A stretch of DNA of 59,945 bases from an uncultured Lachnospiraceae bacterium (GTDB lineage: Bacteria; Bacillota; Clostridia; Lachnospirales; Lachnospiraceae), in contig CANQSA010000014.1 in assembly GCA_947626415.1 (NCBI GenBank), positions 1-59,945 on the forward strand, given 5' to 3'. Position 1 is the first letter of the stretch; every line of letters starts with the position of its first letter. Made by a program: the position numbers and the translations under genes. The notes under the pieces are model-generated. The model was not told the DNA's origin and searched no databases. It saw nothing but the letters and a program-made list of their open reading frames with translations. Positions 53,694 to 59,945 of this stretch are shown in pieces.

Positions 53694-56681
53694 CTATTCA
53701 ATCGATTTCATTGAAGCTGCCAGATCGATCTTCTTTAATTTAAAATACATACCAATGTTGATCACAATCGAAAACGCGGCTGTCAGCAGAGCGCTGTAAA
53801 GGAAGCTGACTCCTCTGATCTGCTTATAAAAACGGATCAGATCGATCTCCGCCGTCTGGATCACAAACTGGTGCAGAAATATGCCCAGTACGCAGCCCAC
53901 TCCGATCCCCAGGATCGTGATCAGGATATTCTCCCGGTATACATATCTGGTAACCTCCGCATCATAGAAGCCCAGCACCTTCAGAGTGGCCAGTTCCCGT
54001 TTCCGTTCCGCGATATTGATATTATTTAAATTATAGATCACAACAAATGCCAGCCCGCCCGCGGAGATCAGAAGCACCAGCACAATGATATCAATACTCT
54101 TTAACACATCCTGGAATTTGTCCTGGATATAGGAATTGAACAGCACGCTGTTTACCGCTTTCAGATTCAGAAGGTCCGACGTCAGCGAATCTTCTTCGAT
54201 TCCTTCCGCCGTATCGAGCAGCATTTTATTGTATTCCGGTTTCTTTCCGTAAATCTCCTCATAAACCGCCGGCGTCATATAAATATAATGATAAATATAA
54301 TTTTCAGCGATCCCCGCTACCTTTAATTCTTTCTGTTCGGTTTCATTGATCTCCAGCAAAAAGGTATCGCCGGCCTGAACGTCCAGCAGACGCGCCATTT
54401 TATCTGTAATGATCACCCCGTCATCGGTTAACGGCAGGTCCGCTTCTTTATCCGCGCGGTCCCGCAGTTTAATATACTGCGGCAGCCCGCCGCTCTCTTT
54501 CGGTACTTCCAGATATACGGTCAGTTCCTTTGCCGGCGAGGACGCCGTTACCGTTCCCTCCTGCATCTCCATATATCCGTTAATCCTGTTATCCTCGTTC
54601 AAAAATGTTCTGGCTTCTTCCATGCGCGCGTCGCTGGCGCTTAAATTCATAACTACGGAAGCATTGTAGGTATGCAGTTCTCCATACTGCTGGTCGCTGA
54701 TCTCACTGGTAGAGTCTTTCAGTCCGAACCCGACAAGCAGGAGCGCCATGCTGCCGCTCACGCCGAAAAGCGTCATGAAGAACCGTTTTTTATAGCGCAC
54801 CAGATTCCGATATGTAGACTTTCCGTAAAAGCCCAGATGATTCCATAAAAACGGAATCCGTTCCAGTAAAACTTTCTTTCCCGCCTTCGGCGACTCCGGG
54901 CGCATCAGGGCCGCCGCATTCGCAGCAAGCGTCCGATAAGATGCAAATACAGTGGCCGCCAATACCAATCCGATAGCGATTCCCATCGCGGTCAGCGTAT
55001 AGGTCAGATTCACCGGCGTTACCACATGACTCAGGCTGGGATATAAAATATGGTATGCGTTTACGATCACGACCGGGAGCAGCTTGCTTCCAATGATGCT
55101 GCCCACGATACTGCCCAGCACGGTTGCCAGCAGCGCGTAGCGGATATATTTCAGCGCAATGGAAAATTTACTATATCCAAGCGCTTTCAGCGTACCGATC
55201 TGCGTCCGCTGTTCCGATACCATTCTGGTCATGGTCGTCAGGCTGACCAGCATGGCAACCAGGAAAAAGATTACGGGAAATACAATGCCAATCCGGCTGA
55301 TCCGCTCCGCATCCTGGTCATAATCCAGATAGGTCTGAATGGAATTCCGGTCTGTCAGATACCATACGGGAGATTCCAGTTCGTCTCTGGCTGCCCGGGC
55401 GTCTCCTTCCTTCAGCTGCAGATCCTTCAGCGTATCCTCAGCTTTGGCAATCTCCTCGTTCGCGGTCTGAATTCCCGCCTCCGCCTTGGCGATCTGTTCC
55501 TCAATTTCCGCGATCTGCCGCCTGCAGTCCGCAATGGTCTTGTCAAGCTGCTCGATCGTTCCTTTGTAAGGCGCCTGCGCCGTCACATACTGCTGCTTCT
55601 CTGTCTCCAGCTGTTCCAGCGGTACATCCCGATTGGTCAGCTGTCCTGCCGGAACATAACCAAGGTCGGAAAAGCGCTCAATATATCTGTCATAAACATC
55701 TACTGTTCCCTGAATCTCGTCAATTGCCGCCTGCGCCTGTTTCTTTCCGGCTTCTGCTTCGCTGATACCGTCTTCCAGCTTTCGGATTCCTTTTTCTGCC
55801 GTCTGGATCTGTTTCTTCAGATCCACAATCACCTGATTGGCGTCCGCAATGCCGTTCTCTACTTCTTTCTCACCCGCCACAATTTCATCGATCACATCCG
55901 ACGCGGCCTGATACATCTCGTCATACCGTGCCTGAATGCAGACATCCTGTACCTTATCTCTGATCTCATCTGCAGCCGCTTCTACCAGTTCGTCATACGC
56001 GTCTGTATAACAGGTCTCCTCCTTTGCCCCGGATACGGAAGCATAAATCTCCGTATAGACCTCCAGCGCAAACGCGTCTTCCGGCACAGCTGCCAGTCCG
56101 GCGACCTTACCGTCGCCTACCGTACTGGTCCCTTTTGTAGAGGCAGACATATACTGTGTTGAAGTAAAGCTCCCCACAACGGTATATTCCGTATTGGTCA
56201 GCAGATCCCCAATCTCCCGATTGCCGGCAGATACGATCTCTAACTTATCTCCGATTTTTAATTCCTGCTGTTCCATAAAAGAACGGTCCAGCATACATTC
56301 TGCGGAATTCTCCGGTTTTCTGCCGTCTGTCACAGTTACTTCATTGATCCCGTCCGGCATGGAAAGAAACCGGATCACATGCTCATTGTCTCCGATCTGT
56401 CCGATCACATCCCCAGAGTACGCCCCTGCCGCTTTCTCAATGCAATCCAGCTCCGCGATTTTTTCCACATCAAATGCTTCCAGTCCCAGTGTACTGATAA
56501 TCCTTAAATCCATCAGATCGGAAGCGTCATACATATGGTCGCCGGTCAGACGCATATCCGGTTCCGTGGAACGGATCCCGGCATAAAAACCGACGCCCAG
56601 CGCCACGATCAGGAAAATGGAAATGAACCGTCCGATGGTCTTGCGGATATCTACGTAAAACTCCTTATGAATCGCTTTCAT
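53694..56681 (-). CDS. FtsX-like ABC permease with periplasmic-side coiled coil
   Basis: The 995-residue protein has a first membrane helix (about 17-36), a large outer domain containing a long coiled coil (about 265-440, with QTANEEIAKAEDTLKDL), three helices around 475-590, an outer domain, and a second FtsX unit with helices at the C-terminus (about 865-985). This is the layout of MacB/FtsX-type permeases common in Clostridia. It should pair with the ATPase encoded 12 bases upstream. Exported substrate unknown; candidates are antimicrobial peptides or lipids, or it may transmit force to cell wall enzymes. Confidence 0.9.
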   Translation of the reverse strand: MKAIHKEFYVDIRKTIGRFISIFLIVALGVGFYAGIRSTEPDMRLTGDHMYDASDLMDLRIISTLGLEAFDVEKIAELDCIEKAAGAYSGDVIGQIGDNEHVIRFLSMPDGINEVTVTDGRKPENSAECMLDRSFMEQQELKIGDKLEIVSAGNREIGDLLTNTEYTVVGSFTSTQYMSASTKGTSTVGDGKVAGLAAVPEDAFALEVYTEIYASVSGAKEETCYTDAYDELVEAAADEIRDKVQDVCIQARYDEMYQAASDVIDEIVAGEKEVENGIADANQVIVDLKKQIQTAEKGIRKLEDGISEAEAGKKQAQAAIDEIQGTVDVYDRYIERFSDLGYVPAGQLTNRDVPLEQLETEKQQYVTAQAPYKGTIEQLDKTIADCRRQIAEIEEQIAKAEAGIQTANEEIAKAEDTLKDLQLKEGDARAARDELESPVWYLTDRNSIQTYLDYDQDAERISRIGIVFPVIFFLVAMLVSLTTMTRMVSEQRTQIGTLKALGYSKFSIALKYIRYALLATVLGSIVGSIIGSKLLPVVIVNAYHILYPSLSHVVTPVNLTYTLTAMGIAIGLVLAATVFASYRTLAANAAALMRPESPKAGKKVLLERIPFLWNHLGFYGKSTYRNLVRYKKRFFMTLFGVSGSMALLLVGFGLKDSTSEISDQQYGELHTYNASVVMNLSASDARMEEARTFLNEDNRINGYMEMQEGTVTASSPAKELTVYLEVPKESGGLPQYIKLRDRADKEADLPLTDDGVIITDKMARLLDVQAGDTFLLEINETEQKELKVAGIAENYIYHYIYMTPAVYEEIYGKKPEYNKMLLDTAEGIEEDSLTSDLLNLKAVNSVLFNSYIQDKFQDVLKSIDIIVLVLLISAGGLAFVVIYNLNNINIAERKRELATLKVLGFYDAEVTRYVYRENILITILGIGVGCVLGIFLHQFVIQTAEIDLIRFYKQIRGVSFLYSALLTAAFSIVINIGMYFKLKKIDLAASMKSIE

Positions 56682-56693
56682 CTTCTCATTCTC

Positions 56694-57428
56694 CTACCAT
56701 TCCAGAATATCTGCCTTTACCGGGAAGGCGTTTTCCTTGATCTTATCCACTTTTCCGTTCTTAATGTGGATCACCTTATGCGCCATAGGCGCAATGGCGG
56801 AATTATGAGTAATGACAAATACGGTAATCTTCTTCTGTCTGCAGGTATCCTGCAGCAATTTTAAGATCGCTTTGCCGGTCTGATAATCCAACGCTCCGGT
56901 AGGTTCATCGCACAGCAGCAGTTTGGGATTCTTCGCCAATGCGCGGGCAATGGCAACCCGTTGCTGCTCGCCGCCGGAAAGCTGCGCCGGAAAATTATAT
57001 AACCGATCCGACAATCCTACTTCCCGCAGGACCTCTCTCGCATTCATGGTATCTTTGCAGATCTGTGACGCCAGTTCTACATTCTCCAGCGCGTTCAGAT
57101 TCTGAACCAGATTATAAAACTGAAACACAAAGCCAATCTCATCTCTGCGGTATTGTGTCAGCCGTTTTCCTTTATACTGTCCGATATCTTCTCCGTCCAC
57201 AAGCACATGTCCGGAAGTCAGTGTGTCCATCCCTCCCAAAATATTCAGCGCGGTCGTCTTTCCGGCTCCGCTGGGTCCTACGATCACTACAAAGTCGCCC
57301 TCATCAATGGAGAAACTCATACCGTCTGCCGCACGCACGGTTGCGTCTCCGCTTCCGTACAGCTTAACCACATCCTGAAAAACCACAAAGTCCTTTTTAT
57401 AATTCTGTTTCTTTTCATTAGAATCCAT
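56694..57428 (-). CDS. ABC transporter ATP-binding protein (MacB-like)
   Basis: The 244-residue ATPase has Walker [17 protein letters not shown], signature [16 protein letters not shown], Walker [14 protein letters not shown] and the switch histidine in FVITHNSA. It belongs to the group that works with FtsX-like permeases. I chose ATG 57428 ([10 protein letters not shown]) with AGGGGAG four bases upstream; the longer open frame to 57491 starts at the promoter's transcript start. Confidence 0.93.
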   Translation of the reverse strand: MDSNEKKQNYKKDFVVFQDVVKLYGSGDATVRAADGMSFSIDEGDFVVIVGPSGAGKTTALNILGGMDTLTSGHVLVDGEDIGQYKGKRLTQYRRDEIGFVFQFYNLVQNLNALENVELASQICKDTMNAREVLREVGLSDRLYNFPAQLSGGEQQRVAIARALAKNPKLLLCDEPTGALDYQTGKAILKLLQDTCRQKKITVFVITHNSAIAPMAHKVIHIKNGKVDKIKENAFPVKADILEW

Positions 57429-57502
57429 TTTTCTCCCCTTTCCTCGTATGCGTCCGATTTCTGTTCGCCCCTCCAGGAAAACAGTCCACATATACGTCAG
57501 TT

Positions 57503-57531
57503 ATTGTAGCATAACAAAAAACAGAACGCAA
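57503..57531 (-). promoter_or_regulatory. ABC operon promoter
   Basis: TTGCGT (57531-57526) and TACAAT (57508-57503) are 17 bases apart, with TGC before the -10. Confidence 0.7.
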
Positions 57532-57549
57532 CCAAAGACTGGAAGAAAA

Positions 57550-59577
57550 CTATATTTGATTGTTTTCGCCGGGAGCGTCCTGCCCCATATTGCCGGGCGC
57601 CTGACCGCCGTTAAAACCGTCCTGCGGCATCTGGTCCGGCATCTGTCCGCTGCCCTGCTGCCCTCTGTTCGGCCGCTGTCCGTTTCCGCCTTTGCCGCCG
57701 CCGAAACCGCCGCCTCCAAAGCCATTCTGGCTGCCGTTTCCGTTGGAAGAAGCGATTCCCGACTGGGTGACTGTTCCCTGTTTGGCGCCGTCGCAAAGAA
57801 TCGTATAGCTCATTCCGTCTTTCATAGCCGGCGTAGAAAATACCAGAGACTGACAGGATTTCTTTGCTGTAAATTCTGTGATCGTACTGCCGTCCTCCGC
57901 CTGAACCGTCACTTTTGTGCCCGCGTTCAGCACGGTATCCGCAATATATTGATAGCCACACTGGGCAGAAGTCTGACTGATATTTAACGCCATCCCGACA
58001 GCGCCTGCCGCAATCAGGGTTCCGCCGTTCATTTGGTATTCTCCCGCATAATCCAGCGCCCCGTTTCCTCCGTTGGTCGGTCCGTAAACAATCACGTCTC
58101 CGCCGCTCTGTTTAATATTTCCATTGGAATCGAGACCGTCTCCGCCGGCGTCCATTACAATCGTTCCGCCGGTTATGGTTACAGATGCATCCTCTGCCTC
58201 AAACATACCGCCTCTTCCGCCGTTCTGTGTACTTCCGGATGCCGCGTTAAATCCGTCATCAGAAGCAACCAGATCCACGCTGCCGCCGTTTACGGTAATA
58301 TACTGTGCCTCCAGCCCCTCATAGCTGCGGGAAATGGTGATACTGCCGCCGTTTACCGTCAGGTTTTTGTCCGCATGGATCCCGTCGTCTCCGCTGCTCA
58401 ATATATAAGTCCCGTCTTCGATCTGAATATCCCCGTTGGTATGCAGGGTATCGTCGGCACTGTCAATGGTCAAAGTCCCGTTTTCGATCGTTAACGCCAG
58501 CCCGGCTTTGATCCCCTTTGTGCTGGCACTGTTATCCCCGCTCTGCGCGCTGCTGTTAGAATCCCGATCCCATCCGAAATCCTCCCTTCCGGTTTTATTG
58601 GAAGCAGCCGCGGCGCCGCCGCCTGCCGAAATGCTATAAGTTCCGTCCTGAATCCGCATACAGGTGGCGCAGTCAATGCCGTCCTCTCCTGCCTGGATCT
58701 GATAGGTTCCGCTCTCCAGACAGATAAAACCGCGTCCTTCTTCTTCCACATTGGCCGATTTCAGTCCGTCGCCGCCGCCTGTAACGGTAAGAGAAGCGTT
58801 CTGTACACAGATGCAGTCATTTCCGCGGATTCCGTGATTCTTAGCATTTACGGTAATGGCGGCATCCAGGATCAAAACGTCATTTTTCCCTGTGATCCCG
58901 TTATTGCAGTTACCGGAAACGGTCAGGCTGCCGCTTCCGTTAATCACCAGATCGTCGTCACTATACAGGCAGGCATTGGGCTCTTCTTTTTCCGCGTCGT
59001 CATATTGATATGTTTTTCCGTCTGTCAGCTGATTTTCCGTTCCTTCTGCCGCTGTGACAATAACTTTTTTTGCATTCCGAACATTAATCGCAGCGCTGTT
59101 TGAGCAGGTAATGTCGGCGCCGTTTAATACAAGCCAGACTTTTTCATCCGGCGCGTCTACTATGATCTGACCGTCTGTAACCGTCCCGCTGATCACATAA
59201 GTCCCCCCTTTTGTAATCTGCACTTTGCCGCCCGTAATGCTCACATCGCCGCTGTCACACTGCATGCTGTCGCCCTGACCGGTTATGGAAATATAAGATT
59301 CCGCCTGCCAGTTCACATTTTTATCAGACGCATCGATTTTACTGATTACCTGAAATACGCCTGTGCTGACTGTCTCGGCGGCATCGCTTCCTCCATCCGA
59401 AGCATTTCCCGATCCTGTCTGCATATCAGTTTCCGGGACCGTTCCGTCCAAAGCAGTTTGGCCGATATTCCTGCTTTCCCACAAAAGAATACCGGCCACG
59501 ATTCCGATCACCACGGCTGCACCCACGCATACCATGGTAATCCGTTTCTGATTCATTTTTTTATCTTCCGACTTCAT
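57550..59577 (-). CDS. Cthe_2159-type carbohydrate-binding protein, membrane-anchored
   Basis: The 675-residue protein has a signal-anchor helix (about 14-30), then a long run of beta-helix-like repeats with many GG and DG turns (GNCNNGITGKNDVLI, GGDGLKSANV, DDGIHADKNLTVNGG, GDGLDSNGNIKQSGG). This matches the carbohydrate-binding family of Cthe_2159, which folds like pectate lyase and binds acidic polysaccharides. The end is a Gly/Asn/Gln/Pro-rich, probably disordered tail of about 55 residues. GAGAGGG precedes ATG 59577. In other Clostridia relatives lie near CotH and VTC genes; none is seen here. Confidence 0.85.
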   Translation of the reverse strand: MKSEDKKMNQKRITMVCVGAAVVIGIVAGILLWESRNIGQTALDGTVPETDMQTGSGNASDGGSDAAETVSTGVFQVISKIDASDKNVNWQAESYISITGQGDSMQCDSGDVSITGGKVQITKGGTYVISGTVTDGQIIVDAPDEKVWLVLNGADITCSNSAAINVRNAKKVIVTAAEGTENQLTDGKTYQYDDAEKEEPNACLYSDDDLVINGSGSLTVSGNCNNGITGKNDVLILDAAITVNAKNHGIRGNDCICVQNASLTVTGGGDGLKSANVEEEGRGFICLESGTYQIQAGEDGIDCATCMRIQDGTYSISAGGGAAAASNKTGREDFGWDRDSNSSAQSGDNSASTKGIKAGLALTIENGTLTIDSADDTLHTNGDIQIEDGTYILSSGDDGIHADKNLTVNGGSITISRSYEGLEAQYITVNGGSVDLVASDDGFNAASGSTQNGGRGGMFEAEDASVTITGGTIVMDAGGDGLDSNGNIKQSGGDVIVYGPTNGGNGALDYAGEYQMNGGTLIAAGAVGMALNISQTSAQCGYQYIADTVLNAGTKVTVQAEDGSTITEFTAKKSCQSLVFSTPAMKDGMSYTILCDGAKQGTVTQSGIASSNGNGSQNGFGGGGFGGGKGGNGQRPNRGQQGSGQMPDQMPQDGFNGGQAPGNMGQDAPGENNQI

Positions 59578-59668
59578 AAAGCAAACCCTCTCTTTTTTGA
59601 ACTTTGCTTTATTCTGCCCGAATAATGTGTCAACTGTGTGACAATTTACAGAATGATGCGGAAAATCC

Positions 59669-59945
59669 TTATGCCGGAATCTTTAAAACCTGTCCGACTT
59701 TGATCAGATTCGCGTTTGTGATCTGATTTAACTTCATGATCACATCTACTGTTGTATGGTATTTCTGCGCAACCGCAGATAAAGTATCTCCGCTCTTTAC
59801 GGTATAGGTCACATAATCAGGCATTTTAATGCTGACTCCGGTATAACCGGAACGGTATCTTTCTCCTACTGCCATTACATAAGATCTGATCGCATAAATA
59901 TATGTAGTTCCCTTCGTCAGTCCCGTATCCACATAAGACAACGTA
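59669..59945 (-). CDS. LysM protein, C-terminal part (5' end outside window)
   Basis: Only the last 91 or so residues are in the window; the reading frame runs off the right edge. The first part looks like the end of a fibronectin-III-type domain (DTGLTKGTTYIYAIRSY). The last 45 residues are a LysM domain (YTVKSGDTLSAVAQKYHTT, GQVLKIPA) that binds cell-wall glycan. It is probably a secreted wall-associated protein; the catalytic part, if any, is not visible. Confidence 0.8.
   Translation of the reverse strand, partial: TLSYVDTGLTKGTTYIYAIRSYVMAVGERYRSGYTGVSIKMPDYVTYTVKSGDTLSAVAQKYHTTVDVIMKLNQITNANLIKVGQVLKIPA

Noticed and set aside
55050-56162. Long open frame opposite the coiled-coil part of the permease
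   Set aside because: It mirrors a real coding region, has no recognisable domain and no promoter.

Overview
The window reads as a stretch of chromosome from a spore-forming clostridium, most likely a member of the Lachnospiraceae. The grounds are a sporulation sigma factor of the SigK type, a dgt-dnaG-rpoD-trmK cluster, the hrcA-grpE-dnaK-dnaJ-prmA-rsmE heat-shock cluster with a CIRCE operator, the ireB-ruvX-DUF1292-rnj-mltG-trmR-trhP series known from Firmicutes, and Gram-positive style promoters and ribosome binding sites. The species cannot be told from the sequence alone. Almost all of it is core genome and most genes lie on the minus strand. No rRNA, tRNA or CRISPR array was seen, and no gene-free stretch exceeds 300 bases.

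Layout. 1-3.9 kb holds a small membrane protein, a CorC/HlyC-type CBS-domain membrane protein, the pyrBI aspartate carbamoyltransferase pair and, facing it, the RNase P RNA. 3.9-10.3 kb is the minus-strand macromolecular synthesis cluster dgt-dnaG-rpoD-trmK-nucleoside kinase. 10.4-12.6 kb is a plus-strand arabinan unit: a half-length GH43-like protein and then a full GH43 arabinanase. 12.7-14.3 kb is ilvNC. 14.4-18.6 kb carries a lipoteichoic-acid-synthase-like phosphotransferase and a HelD-type helicase. 18.6-19.8 kb is a solitary tyrosine recombinase. 20-23 kb is plsY, a GT28 diacylglycerol glycosyltransferase and a GH105 hydrolase in one operon. 23-27 kb has YitT, two GNAT acetyltransferases and rpsB-tsf. 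27-39 kb holds topA, dprA, yifB/comM, sigK, tRNA-modification genes (trhP, trmR, mtaB), RNase J, ruvX and ireB. 39-49 kb holds a histidine-less HPr-like protein, thiI with its cysteine desulfurase, rsmE, prmA and the dnaK operon. 49-52 kb is a surface-glycan unit (GT2-GtrA fusion, phosphodiester glycosidase, small membrane protein) and a PHP phosphatase. 52-60 kb holds a eukaryotic-type HisA, an FtsX-type ABC exporter, a Cthe_2159-type carbohydrate-binding surface protein and the end of a LysM protein.

How the genes work together. trhP and trmR are the hydroxylation and methylation steps of mo5U34 on tRNA, and thiI with the adjacent desulfurase makes s4U8. plsY and the GT28 enzyme lead from glycerol phosphate to glycosylated diacylglycerol, the usual anchor for a polymer made by an LtaS-like enzyme such as the one at 14.4-16.5 kb. 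The GH43 and GH105 enzymes have no visible signal peptides and point to intracellular use of pectin and arabinan fragments.

No wholly new defence or mobile system was seen. The most unusual items are the half-propeller GH43 paralogue, the HPr-fold protein lacking the phosphorylated histidine, the overlapping GT2-GtrA / phosphodiester glycosidase / two-helix membrane protein operon, the GH105 gene overlapping a glycolipid synthase, a catalytic-domain-less MltG-like protein, a eukaryotic-type HisA outside a his operon, and an orphan recombinase with a 21-base near-palindrome in its leader.
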